Shown: one piece after another, positions 55,352 through 63,210 of the stretch
Layout of the letters: each line of letters begins with the position of its first letter
Numbering within the stretch: the first letter of the stretch is position 1
Assembly (NCBI GenBank): GCA_030740765.1
Contig: JASLWR010000013.1
Coordinates: 1-63,210 of the forward strand
Length of the DNA stretch: 63,210 bases
Source: Thermoplasmatota archaeon
GTDB taxonomy: Archaea; Thermoplasmatota; Penumbrarchaeia; JASLWR01
Direction: 5' to 3'
Notes under the pieces: generated by a model
Told to the model about the DNA's origin: nothing
What the model saw: the letters and a program-made list of their open reading frames with translations, nothing else
Databases searched by the model: none
Position numbers and translations under genes: made by a program

Positions 55352-56089
55352 TTAACTGAGTATGGATTCCAGTTTCAATATTGCTCCCGCAGCGCCGATC
55401 TTCTGGAGTGCCGGCAGATCCTCGGGGGTTACATTTCCAGCTGCGTAAGTCTTGAATCCCTCGGCTATGATGCGTTTAATCAATGGGATATTTATTTCGC
55501 CCTCGTCTTCCATGCGCCCGAAATCGGCCACTATCATCTCCTTGATTCCGATGGCTCGCACCTTGTTTACCAGTTCGCTCACACCCACGGTGGAAATTTC
55601 TTTAGAAGGCGACATTATACCGTCGTGATAATCCAGTTCGAACACCATGTTAGGGGTAAGCTCGAAACAGTCCAGAAGAGTGTTCATATCGGTAATGCTC
55701 TTGGTTCCCAGAACGATATTTCTAACTCCCATCATTATGGGGTCGTAGATCTCCTCGCTGGAAAAGAAACCGCCGTCATACCACACTTCCATTTTCTCGG
55801 AAACATCCCTCGCGCAGCCCAATTGTGTCTTCCCTCTGGTGATGCTGTCGAGGTCCACCATGTGAACGCAGTCGTATGATTTCTCCATTCGATCTATTAG
55901 CTCCGCTATGCTTATCTCTTGATTATTTTTTTTTAGAATATGATAGCTCCCCTCACGGGTCACCACCAGTCGTCCCGCGAGGATGCTCAGGGAAGGTATT
56001 ATCTTGAGATCGAATCGCCCTGATAATGGAGTTACCTCGAAAGGAAAGGAGGAAGAAATAATATCACCCTCGTAGGAGGCCAATCTCAA
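55352..56089 (-). CDS. HisA-like TIM-barrel protein (COG1411)
   Basis: 245 residues starting at a TTG one base after the PRC-barrel stop, apparently translated by coupling. From residue 28 it is a HisA/HisF-type beta/alpha barrel: KIIPSLSILAGRLVV, YDCVHMVDLDSITRGKTQ, EVWYDGGFFSSEE, NIVLGTKSI, IVADFGRMEDEG, and TYAAGNVTPEDLPALQKIGA with the C-terminal phosphate-binding GAAGAILKLES. It belongs to the archaeal HisA-related group COG1411 rather than to true HisA; the histidine-pathway genes are not nearby. The extra 27 N-terminal residues are unusual. The substrate is unknown. Confidence 0.8.
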   Translation of the reverse strand: MRLASYEGDIISSSFPFEVTPLSGRFDLKIIPSLSILAGRLVVTREGSYHILKKNNQEISIAELIDRMEKSYDCVHMVDLDSITRGKTQLGCARDVSEKMEVWYDGGFFSSEEIYDPIMMGVRNIVLGTKSITDMNTLLDCFELTPNMVFELDYHDGIMSPSKEISTVGVSELVNKVRAIGIKEMIVADFGRMEDEGEINIPLIKRIIAEGFKTYAAGNVTPEDLPALQKIGAAGAILKLESILS

Positions 56090-56090
56090 T

Positions 56091-56342
56091 TCACAAGGGA
56101 GCCATTACCACTACGTCTTTCACGGCATTGATCTTGTTGAAAGGAAGGACCAGTCTCTCCATGTTGTCGACCTTGTATTTATTTAGGTCCAGGTGTTCGG
56201 TGGGAGCAACGAGCACGTGTTTCACAGCGCCGTTTCCCGTATCAACAACGAAATTGTCGATTATTCCCAGAATATCTCCCGTTGCACTCATTATGGTCTT
56301 TCCCCTGAGATCCGTTACGAATTTATTTTTCTCTTCTATCAT
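56091..56342 (-). CDS. PRC-barrel domain protein
   Basis: 83 residues forming one PRC-barrel: RGKTIMSATGDILGIIDNFVVDTGNGAVKH, then LVAPTEHLDLNKYKV and the closing strand LVLPFNKINAVKDVVVM. In archaea small free-standing PRC-barrels occur beside cell-division and RNA genes. The gene sits 43 bp after cdc48 and 1 bp before the HisA-like gene, so it is cotranscribed with both. No catalytic residues are expected. Confidence 0.88.
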   Translation of the reverse strand: MIEEKNKFVTDLRGKTIMSATGDILGIIDNFVVDTGNGAVKHVLVAPTEHLDLNKYKVDNMERLVLPFNKINAVKDVVVMAPL

Positions 56343-56385
56343 GTTTTGACCACCCTATATATCTGCATTAATGTGAATAATTATT

Positions 56386-58593
56386 CTAACCGTAACCGTA
56401 GGGGTGCACATCAACATCCCCGGAAGTTACCCTGCCACTAAGCCTTTTATTAATAGTATTATAATATTTAATTGTTTCTTTACTGATTGAAGGCTTGAGC
56501 CTAAGTAAGGCATTTTCGAAATGATTTGCCCCCACAAACCTTGCCTCCGGGTCCTCCCGAAACGCCTCTATGGCCGCTTCCTGGCAGAGCCCTTCAATGT
56601 CCGCTCCCGAAAAGTTCTTCGTGTTCTCAGAAAGATACTTAAGATCGACATCGGATGCCAATGGAATTTTCCTGGTATGTATCCGGAGTATCGAAAACCT
56701 TTCATCCTTATCGGGAGGGGGGACGTATATCAGACGGTCGAAACGCCCCTTTCTCATAAAGGCCTCATCCATGATCTCCGGTCTGTTGGTGGCGCCTATC
56801 ACAATGACATCTTCGTACTGCTCGATACCGTCAATAAGGGTCAGAAGCTGATTAGTAAGATTCTCTAGACCTTGCGGGCTGCCTTGACCGGTGTTCCGTG
56901 ACCTTGTTACCGAATCCACCTCGTCGAAAAATATAATACAAGGTGATACCTGTCTCCCCCTTTTGAATATCTCCCGCAGCCTCTTTTCAGCCTCACCCAC
57001 GTACCGCGAAAGTATCTCGGGTCCTTTCACTGGAATGAAGGCCGAACCCGTCTGGTTCGCCACGGCTCTTGCGAGAAGGGTCTTACCTGTTCCGGGCGGA
57101 CCGTAGAGAAGAACGCCGTTGGGGGTTCGAATCCCCAATCTTTTGAAATCGGCCCGGTGACTGAAAGGTTTTTCCACGCATTCCGATAGATCGCGCTTGA
57201 CGTTTTCAAGCCCGCCAATGTCCTCGTAACTGCATTTCGGTATTCTGACCGTGATCTCCCTAAGGGCACTGGGCATTACTCTCTTTTGTGCGCTGAGGAA
57301 ATCCTGCATCTCTACCTTGAGCTTGAGAAGACCTTCGATGGGAACATCTCCGACCTCACCCTTTCCCTCTATAAGCCTCTTGATTGCCGAAAGGGCCGCT
57401 TCTCGACAAAGTGCCTGGATGTCGGCACCGACGTATCCAACGGTCATGTTTACTATGGAATCGAGATTCACTGTTTCGTCCAAGGGCATTCCCCGGGTAT
57501 GAATGGCCAATATCTCACTCCGTCCCCTTTCGTCGGGGGCCGGCAGCTCCACCTCTCTATCGAACCTCCCGGGTCTTCTCAGGGCCTCCTCAATGGCATC
57601 CGGCCGGTTCGTGGTTCCTATGACCACAACATTCCCATCCGCGGGAAGTGAGTCCATCGACGTGAGAAGTTGAGCCACTATTCTCTTTTCCACATCCCCT
57701 GAAGAACTGTCCCTCTTTGGGGCGATGGAATCGATCTCGTCTATGAATATTATGGAAGGAGCGCTCTTTGCAGCCTCGAAAAATACGTCTCGCAAGTTCT
57801 TCTCGCTCTTACCGTAAAGTCCGTCCATTATCTCGGGGCCGCGAATAGAGAATATGCTTGCCCCGGTCTCCTGAGCCAGAGCCTTGGTTATCAGAGTCTT
57901 CCCTGTTCCCGGGGGACCGTAAAGCAAAAGCCCTTTGGGCGGCGTGATCCCCATTGTTCTGAATATCTGTGGTCGGTTCAGCGGCAGTTCGACCATTTCC
58001 CTGATACCTGCCAGTTGGCTTTTAAGACCTCCAATATCCTCGAATCCCACCTTTTTTTCCATCTTTATCTTTTCATCTCCCTGGCGGGGCAGTACTAGCT
58101 CGATCTCCGTTTTTCTTTCGATCCTGACTATCCCCTTCGGTTGAACCCGCTCCACTTTGAACTGTAGCCCACCGCCGGTTATGGCTATACCATGAACGGT
58201 TACCAGATCGCCCTGGCTAAGGGGTCTCTTGTTAAGTTTATTTCTGATAAAACCGCCAAGATCCAGAGAAAGTATTGTTACACCCCTATCCTTTGCAGTC
58301 CAGGGGGATATCCAACAGCGTACACAGAATGGGGCATCTACCTTTTCCACAGTCACCTTTCCACCAATACTTACACCGCAATTCTGTCTGGTTTCACGAT
58401 TCAATCTTATATGGCCATCATCACCTCTCTGATGATCCGAAAAGACAATTCCACAGGATGACCGGTCACCCTCAATGGATACAATATCGCCAGGAGATAA
58501 ACCTAATTTCAGAAGGGTACGCTGTGTTAACCAGACCTTGCTTGCCCCCAGTTCTTCTGTCAAGGCCTCTTTGACGATCAGAACATCGGACAT
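56386..58593 (-). CDS. cdc48: CDC48/VAT AAA+ ATPase
   Basis: 735 residues with an N-domain (double-psi barrel plus beta-clam, 1-180) and two AAA+ rings. D1 has Walker A GPPGTGKT (226-233), Walker B IIFIDE (281-286) and TNRPDAI sensor motif. D2 has [24 protein letters not shown] and the loop [10 protein letters not shown]. The C-terminus (HPYGYG) ends in Tyr residues, as in other archaeal CDC48. It unfolds or extracts proteins using ATP, usually for proteasome delivery. It starts 35 bp after the HEAT-DUF835 stop; no promoter is evident in that gap. Confidence 0.95.
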   Translation of the reverse strand: MSDVLIVKEALTEELGASKVWLTQRTLLKLGLSPGDIVSIEGDRSSCGIVFSDHQRGDDGHIRLNRETRQNCGVSIGGKVTVEKVDAPFCVRCWISPWTAKDRGVTILSLDLGGFIRNKLNKRPLSQGDLVTVHGIAITGGGLQFKVERVQPKGIVRIERKTEIELVLPRQGDEKIKMEKKVGFEDIGGLKSQLAGIREMVELPLNRPQIFRTMGITPPKGLLLYGPPGTGKTLITKALAQETGASIFSIRGPEIMDGLYGKSEKNLRDVFFEAAKSAPSIIFIDEIDSIAPKRDSSSGDVEKRIVAQLLTSMDSLPADGNVVVIGTTNRPDAIEEALRRPGRFDREVELPAPDERGRSEILAIHTRGMPLDETVNLDSIVNMTVGYVGADIQALCREAALSAIKRLIEGKGEVGDVPIEGLLKLKVEMQDFLSAQKRVMPSALREITVRIPKCSYEDIGGLENVKRDLSECVEKPFSHRADFKRLGIRTPNGVLLYGPPGTGKTLLARAVANQTGSAFIPVKGPEILSRYVGEAEKRLREIFKRGRQVSPCIIFFDEVDSVTRSRNTGQGSPQGLENLTNQLLTLIDGIEQYEDVIVIGATNRPEIMDEAFMRKGRFDRLIYVPPPDKDERFSILRIHTRKIPLASDVDLKYLSENTKNFSGADIEGLCQEAAIEAFREDPEARFVGANHFENALLRLKPSISKETIKYYNTINKRLSGRVTSGDVDVHPYGYG

Positions 58594-58628
58594 CCATCCA
58601 CAACCAGTTCAATTCCCTCGAATGAGCA

Positions 58629-61052
58629 TTATAATACATCATCCACTTCTCTTTCGAGAGATTTCATTTCGGTTTCTTCAAGTGTCGATTGACCTACCGA
58701 AAGGATAATGATGCTTTCTGAGACCGAGGCTAGGTCCTTCAATGATTGTACAAGGTTGAAGACCCCCTCGAAATCGTTGTGCGTGACAAGATAATCCAAA
58801 CCATCCATGACCAGGACGCCTCCCTTTGAATTATTTAAAAACGCTTCACTTTGCTTTCTGATTACATCCAGCTGGTTCGGTCTCAGGTTCGTTTCACCTG
58901 GCATCTTAGTCAGCCATATGTGTGAGGCGGAATCAAGCTTGTATTTCCTGGTTACCTTTCTGGGGTGGTCTCTGGTTATGAACAATCCCTTTTTTCCTGC
59001 ATCCAGAGCTTCGGAGAGATGTGTGAATGCCTCCTTTGCATCATCGTTCTCAAGGAGGTAGGTATATCCGTCTTCCAGGCTGGAATCGTCATCTGTACCA
59101 CTTTCTCTCTCGGCACCATCCCCTCCCCAGGTATCGTATTCCGACCAGTTCACCGCACCGGCTTCTGTTATATCCTCGCCTTTCTCCATGGCTTCCCTGT
59201 TACCCACTCCTTCCTTGGAACTCACATCCGGTTCTACTTTTGGCATCAGTGCTTTTTCCTCCCCGAATATCTTTTCATGATCTTCGGTGGAGATGTCGAG
59301 AATATCTCGTAATTCAGACAGCATCTCTTCCTCATCTTCCGAAACAATTCCGTCCTTCAAGGCTCTTTTGACAGCTTTCCTGTATTTTTCTTCATTTTCC
59401 TTTTTCTTATCGGGAGATGCCTGGGCCTGATTGAATTGGGCGGGGGGAGGTCCGAAATAACCGGGTGCCATACCAGGTGTCTGCGGATACTGCATTGGGG
59501 CCCCGTAACCGGGCATTTGCATGTACCCGGGAGGCATCTGTCCGGGCTTCATACCGCCTTCTGCGATGTATGGCACCTTTTTCTCGATTTGTTTCTTCGC
59601 TTTTCCAGCTTTTTTAATTGCTTCCTTGAACTTGTATTGTTTGGCAAGTTTGGTTGCTTCGTCAAGCATTTCAGTACATTCGGGCAGCTCGATGTTCGCA
59701 ACTTTCTTTGCCTTTTTGATCAGGCTGCGTCCCACATTGATATTGCGGACAGTCAACTGATATTCTATCTTGTCCACATTGAGAACTTCGAGAGCCTCCC
59801 TGCATTTCCACTGAACGTGGTCGTGTCTGTCGCTGAGTCCGGCTATCAGGTATGGTATTGACTCATATACGGAAAGCGGCGCGGGTCTCCCGATGTTCAT
59901 TATGATCTGGGACATGCGCCACCTTACATGGTGGTATTCGTCATCCATTGCATCGATAATATTCTTAATGTAATCTTTGTATATATCCACGTTCACTTCG
60001 CTGATAACATTGAGTGCGTCGGATACGGTCTGGCGCACGTCCAGGTTCTTATCATTGGCAAGATGGTCTATCAGTACCGGGATCACCGATGGTATGTATT
60101 CGGGAAATGACGGGAATAATTGGCCCAAGGCGGCTGCGCAGTGGAAACGAATGTATTTCCGCGGGTCCTCCATCCTGTAAGTGAGCTGTGGGATCATGTA
60201 ATGAGGGTCTTTTTTACCAACTTCAACGATGAACTTCGTGATATATTCCCGGAGTTGCTTCTTATCTATATCCAGGGCATCCATTAACGCGGGAAAGAGG
60301 AATTTGATATTCTGGGTCAGCATGAATAAAATTTTTCTAACGGTCTTGATCAATGCTCTATCTTTGTCGAGAAAGGCAGTGGTGACCGAAGGAACCACAG
60401 CAGTGGGTAATACCACGCCAACTTTTGTAAGCGTTTGAATGGCGCAGGATTTCATGTCCTCGTCCTTTTTCTTCAGGGGTTTTATCCAGAATTGGAAGCG
60501 GAAAGAGTCCACCAGCGCCTTGTATACCAGGGGTATTGCCTCCTCCGTTACGTATGCAGGAGCCACCCGCCCCAATTGCCCTATGGCCTTGATAGATGCT
60601 GCATAGAGGAGGTGAAGCCCGTCGACAGGGTGTTCCGGGTGGTATATCGGGTATTTCAAAGCGCGGGTCATCTGATTCAGGCACTTTGCCCCTATATCTG
60701 GAAATTTCTCCGAGATATTCCCCATGGCCCACATCAGGTTTGCATATGGCTCCCAATTCATTTCTTCTTCAGATTGGCCCTTGGTGAAAACCTTATTGAT
60801 AGTATCTATCAGCCGACCGGCCTCGCTAGCCATGGCCCTCGGATCGAGTTTCGAGAACTCCAGTACCAACTTCGAAGCATTCAACCGCACTTCCGCGTCG
60901 CTGTCCCGTAGTAGCGGAATTATATATCGTGCAATGGAAGAAATCTGTGCGGGGCTTCTCCTGCAGTTTGATCGAATCGATTCCATTTTCTTTATCTTGC
61001 CAGTGCTGGAAGCACCTTTCAACGTTTCTGCAATAGCTCGTCCCTGGGACAT
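58629..61052 (-). CDS. HEAT-repeat protein fused to a DUF835 domain
   Basis: 807 residues. About 20-440 are a HEAT/ARM solenoid of paired helices (VRLNASKLVLEFSKLDPRA, VRQTVSDALNVISEVN, VQWKCREALEVLNVD). About 500-550 is Pro/Met/Gly/Gln-rich (GYMQMPGYGAPMQYPQTPGM), then a short helical bundle (EEEMLSELRDIL). The last 150 residues are DUF835 (GYTYLLENDDAKEAF, VLVMDGLDYLVTHNDFE, LSVGQSTLEETEM). HEAT solenoids are protein-binding scaffolds. The gene leads the run containing cdc48. GGTGTTGAC before the ATG and a TATA box (ATATTTAATATTAA, about 61061-61074) support the start. A DUF835-only protein is encoded at 10396-10947. Confidence 0.85.
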   Translation of the reverse strand: MSQGRAIAETLKGASSTGKIKKMESIRSNCRRSPAQISSIARYIIPLLRDSDAEVRLNASKLVLEFSKLDPRAMASEAGRLIDTINKVFTKGQSEEEMNWEPYANLMWAMGNISEKFPDIGAKCLNQMTRALKYPIYHPEHPVDGLHLLYAASIKAIGQLGRVAPAYVTEEAIPLVYKALVDSFRFQFWIKPLKKKDEDMKSCAIQTLTKVGVVLPTAVVPSVTTAFLDKDRALIKTVRKILFMLTQNIKFLFPALMDALDIDKKQLREYITKFIVEVGKKDPHYMIPQLTYRMEDPRKYIRFHCAAALGQLFPSFPEYIPSVIPVLIDHLANDKNLDVRQTVSDALNVISEVNVDIYKDYIKNIIDAMDDEYHHVRWRMSQIIMNIGRPAPLSVYESIPYLIAGLSDRHDHVQWKCREALEVLNVDKIEYQLTVRNINVGRSLIKKAKKVANIELPECTEMLDEATKLAKQYKFKEAIKKAGKAKKQIEKKVPYIAEGGMKPGQMPPGYMQMPGYGAPMQYPQTPGMAPGYFGPPPAQFNQAQASPDKKKENEEKYRKAVKRALKDGIVSEDEEEMLSELRDILDISTEDHEKIFGEEKALMPKVEPDVSSKEGVGNREAMEKGEDITEAGAVNWSEYDTWGGDGAERESGTDDDSSLEDGYTYLLENDDAKEAFTHLSEALDAGKKGLFITRDHPRKVTRKYKLDSASHIWLTKMPGETNLRPNQLDVIRKQSEAFLNNSKGGVLVMDGLDYLVTHNDFEGVFNLVQSLKDLASVSESIIILSVGQSTLEETEMKSLEREVDDVL

Positions 61053-61163
61053 GTCAACACCAGAATTAATATTAAATATCGCTTTTCTGAGAAAAGGAGA
61101 GTCGGATGTAAAATCCCGATATAACGAACGGAATATTCATTTATAATGTTTGCTGTGCAATTA

Positions 61164-61694
61164 TTATTGTGCCATCCTCTTTAGGCCTGACGGGTATCTT
61201 GTGGTGGCCAATTCCTCGTAGATTTCCTTGAACTCGGTCCATGTTTTTATATATTCCTCGCCTATATTGCCGATAACTTTTGCCGGGATGCCTGCTGCGA
61301 TACTTCTGTTCGGAATCCTGGTTTTGTTCGTTACCACCGCCCCCTCGGCTATTACTGCCCATATCCCCACCTCGGCGTAGTCGCTTATCACCGAACCCAT
61401 CCCTATTATTGCGGAATCATTTATCACGCAATTATGAATAACGCTACCGTGGCCGATGGTGACCCGGTTCCCAATGGTACAGATCTCCCCCGGCCGGGCG
61501 TGGACAACGCAATTATCTTCAATGCTTGTCCCGCTGCCGATTATAATGGTACCATAATCTCCTCTTAAGCGGGCTCCTGGTCCTATATAGCAGTGTTTGC
61601 CTATGGTGACATCTCCGATCACGTCGGCACTTGGAAATACATACGCTCCCTCACCAATAACGGGGAGCTTCCCTTCGAACTCGTATATTGTCAT
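61164..61694 (-). CDS. Gamma-carbonic-anhydrase-like hexapeptide-repeat protein
   Basis: 176 residues with a left-handed beta-helix built from hexapeptide turns (VIGDVTIGKHCYIGPGARLRGDYG) and a C-terminal helix. The three zinc-binding His of gamma-class carbonic anhydrases are all present (CVVHARPG, and both His in IGHGSVIHNC), so zinc or iron binding is likely; carbonic anhydrase activity is probable but not certain. The start at 61694 is chosen for GGTG 5 bp upstream; the frame is open to 61718. It is separated from the HEAT gene by 111 bp with its own promoter, and is not part of that operon. Confidence 0.88.
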   Translation of the reverse strand: MTIYEFEGKLPVIGEGAYVFPSADVIGDVTIGKHCYIGPGARLRGDYGTIIIGSGTSIEDNCVVHARPGEICTIGNRVTIGHGSVIHNCVINDSAIIGMGSVISDYAEVGIWAVIAEGAVVTNKTRIPNRSIAAGIPAKVIGNIGEEYIKTWTEFKEIYEELATTRYPSGLKRMAQ

Positions 61695-62039
61695 AGCCAC
61701 ACCGCCAAGCATATTCATGAGGACACTTAATTATTTTATGCCTGCATTTGATTTGTGGGTTCTTCTTATGCCAGGCGTCTGGGAATTCATAAGGATGGTG
61801 GGCGACTTGACGACAGATTCACACCCCATTGTTTTTGGGAAATTGTTGGCTATCAAATATGTAACAAAAAAGGATTCTCACGGGGTGAATTGATGCTCTG
61901 GTTAAGGTGACCCATACTGGCTCACCAAACTTGTCAAGTGGTGACTTTACAAGTAATGCCTTCTGTTCTTGTGATTGTGGTGGTGGTGACATCAAGGAGT
62001 TCGAAGGATAGAGAATCATCAAATTTGAAACTCGGAGTT
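61695..62039. other. Intergenic region between gamma-CA gene and lipoprotein gene
   Basis: The 345-bp stretch holds no recognisable gene. A 51-codon rightward ORF (61738-61893) and overlapping leftward ORFs resemble no family. The left end should contain the promoter of the gamma-CA gene (A/T-rich around 61725-61740). Confidence 0.45.
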
Positions 62040-62597
62040 TTAGATTCCTATAAATTGTGTGTATACAAAGGCACCTTGGTAGACTACTATATTGGATGGG
62101 TCCTTTATCATGACCTCGTAGCGCTTTCCTTCCTCAATGTCTATTCCCATATCCTTCTTTGGCATATCGAAGCCGATATACTCGCCGTCGCTCCACATCT
62201 GACCGGTAGCCTCGACATTCATATTCTCGACCTTCCAATTCTTATCGTCGTACCGATAGGACTTGTTTCTGTCGCCACCCACGGGTGTCAGATCATCTTC
62301 ACCCTGGTCTTGGCAGTCTCTAAAGCCGAATTCGAGGGCTTTGGGAATATGTCCCTGCTCGGTCACATAGAAGAAATATTTCGAAGGATCAATGTTGACG
62401 TTTTGCTTAGCACGAATCGTGAAGAAGCATCCACGATAAGCGTCCCTGTTCGCACCATCCCCGACATCAAAGCTCATGATGGTTACATCACCCTCTCTGT
62501 CGCCATCATGATAATCATCCATGCATCCTATTAGAAAGACCGACATCATCAGCATACCAATCATCATAACGATTTCTATCGAGACTATCCTTTTCAT
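62040..62597 (-). CDS. Predicted secreted lipoprotein
   Basis: 185 residues. The N-terminus is a lipoprotein signal: hydrophobic MMIGMLMMSVFLIGC with a Cys after LIG, a fitting lipobox. The mature part is acidic and beta-rich (VTIMSFDVGDGANRDAY, FFTIRAKQNVNIDPSKYFFYV, GKRYEVMIKDPSNIVVY) and resembles a single immunoglobulin-like or pilin-like sandwich, with two Cys (CFF, DCQDQ) that may form a disulfide. GAGGGATGAAAG lies before the ATG. No family is recognised. It would face outward, tethered by its lipid. Confidence 0.75.
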   Translation of the reverse strand: MKRIVSIEIVMMIGMLMMSVFLIGCMDDYHDGDREGDVTIMSFDVGDGANRDAYRGCFFTIRAKQNVNIDPSKYFFYVTEQGHIPKALEFGFRDCQDQGEDDLTPVGGDRNKSYRYDDKNWKVENMNVEATGQMWSDGEYIGFDMPKKDMGIDIEEGKRYEVMIKDPSNIVVYQGAFVYTQFIGI

Positions 62598-62900
62598 CTT
62601 TCATCCCTCATATTCCATTCAATAGATGTAAAATCATTGTGATTGTGCTTATAGATTCAAAGGATATTTAACACTATCGTTGAGAATTGGAGGACTGTAG
62701 GACTGAACACTAAAAACTCGGTCGGGATGCCCTCTACAGCGTGTTTTAGGCATGGGGTGGACTCCAGAGATACCATTGACCTCTAAGGACCGTCTAGGCT
62801 CTAGATCACTAGCATATTGTTAAAAGGGCAAACCTCGACAGAATGAATCGTGAATTAGTAAATTCACTTCACCCTCGGAAACCCAAGAGCTTCCTGCGGG

Positions 62901-62965
62901 AGTCGATGTTTGCCCATTTGATAATGTTCGCGGAATCGCAGCCCTGGAGAGGACCGATTCTGCTG
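62901..62965. repeat. Dispersed hairpin element, copy B
   Basis: GCGGAATCG (62930-62938) pairs with CGATTCTGC (62955-62963), one pair being G-U, enclosing a 16-nt loop. It aligns with copy A at 5318-5398 but lacks about 20 loop bases. The stem is kept although bases around it have changed. Confidence 0.5.
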
Positions 62966-63073
62966 AATACTGCCATGTCGGAGGGTAGGAAGAACAGATT
63001 TTACTTTCACACCATTACGGGTAATATCGATTATTTCAACATATATACTGGCTACTTCATTTCTCGGTATTAG

Positions 63074-63095
63074 TATTAAAAACTTACTTTCACTT
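63074..63095 (-). promoter_or_regulatory. AGTGAAAGTAAG motif, reverse copy
   Basis: On the leftward strand the sequence reads AAGTGAAAGTAAGTTTTTA, matching the motif pair at 50425-50502. It is followed by an A/T box, but no leftward gene begins within 450 bp. Confidence 0.4.
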
Positions 63096-63210
63096 ACCCC
63101 CCGATATTTCGTTTATATGATAGAAAAATCTATATATTTACTTAAAAATAGCCACAAGAACGCCAGTGCCTTTAGGCTCTGGATGAATTGTGGCGCCGAA
63201 GATTTAAACC

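Larger units (their letters stand above)
62598..63210. other. Intergenic region with hairpin repeat B and a promoter-type motif
   Basis: The stretch holds the promoter of the lipoprotein gene (A/T-rich around 62632-62668), hairpin element B (62901-62965) and a reverse copy of the AGTGAAAGTAAG motif (63074-63095). A 76-codon rightward ORF (62843-63073) crosses element B; it has no recognisable family. The right edge reads into a possible start (ATG 63183) that is cut by the window end. Confidence 0.45.

Noticed and set aside
61738-61893. 51-codon ORF between the gamma-CA and lipoprotein genes
   Set aside because: There is no family match, no ribosome-binding site, and no coding bias that I can see.
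62843-63073. 76-codon ORF with GPILLN segment
   Set aside because: It crosses hairpin element B, has no family resemblance and no ribosome-binding site. The matching region of copy A is not open in the same frame.

Overview
The window looks like a piece of a euryarchaeal chromosome, most likely from the Thermoplasmata or a related lineage. Reasons: archaeal information-processing genes (tRNA-Lys, Trm5, RPA with its associated protein, CDC48), archaeal families of unknown function (DUF835, DUF2240, COG1340 coiled coils, COG1411 HisA-like protein), A/T-rich TATA boxes, some genes apparently leaderless, and others with a GGTGA-type Shine-Dalgarno site 4-8 nt before the start. There are no rRNA genes, CRISPR arrays or intact insertion sequences.

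About two thirds of the DNA codes for very large secreted or surface proteins. They are built from PKD, LamG, lamin-tail (LTD), CARDB/NEW3-like, DUF2341 and beta-helix modules, almost all with one C-terminal membrane segment and a cytoplasmic tail. From left to right: a truncated PKD protein (1-1617), a PKD protein with a cytoplasmic zinc ribbon (1762-5175), a locus of beta-helix/TM/winged-helix protein, LamG pseudo-peptidase and DUF835 protein (5480-10947), and two more giant surface proteins (11282-18765). A short housekeeping block follows: MATE transporter, tRNA-Lys, trm5. Then come a DUF4350/DUF58/membrane-protein operon (22128-26414), a clostripain-like C11 protease (26420-28123), a 1648-residue CARDB-type surface protein with a repetitive tail, a disrupted beta-helix/PKD gene (33507-35496), two COG1340-like coiled-coil proteins and a poly-Glu zinc-ribbon protein (35610-39010), and tandem LTD paralogues (39233-47562). 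The right part holds the rpa operon (47743-50304), a second surface-domain/TM/tandem winged-helix protein with a soluble double winged-helix gene behind it (50642-54716), a same-strand run HEAT-DUF835, cdc48, PRC-barrel, HisA-like, DUF2240 (61052 down to 54754), a gamma-carbonic-anhydrase-like gene and a lipoprotein.

The most interesting theme is a set of candidate membrane-anchored transcription regulators. Two proteins (5480-7121 and 50642-54040) share one chassis: an Asp-rich calcium-binding-type stalk, one membrane helix, and two winged-helix DNA-binding domains. Their extracellular heads are different. The first lies directly downstream of a LamG protein whose caspase-fold peptidase domain has lost its catalytic Cys, and a DUF835 gene lies upstream of that. 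The LamG and DUF835 genes share an identical 25-bp element just upstream of their TATA boxes. A different repeated motif sits in front of the second membrane regulator. This suggests, as inference, that surface sensing is coupled directly to transcription of surface-protein genes.

Several genes appear broken: a frameshift at a G6 run (7014-7019), a DUF58 gene whose membrane-spanning N-terminus has no start codon (near a G7 run at 23487-23493), and a beta-helix/PKD junction that is out of frame (about 33962-33989). These may be real mutations or assembly errors in homopolymers.
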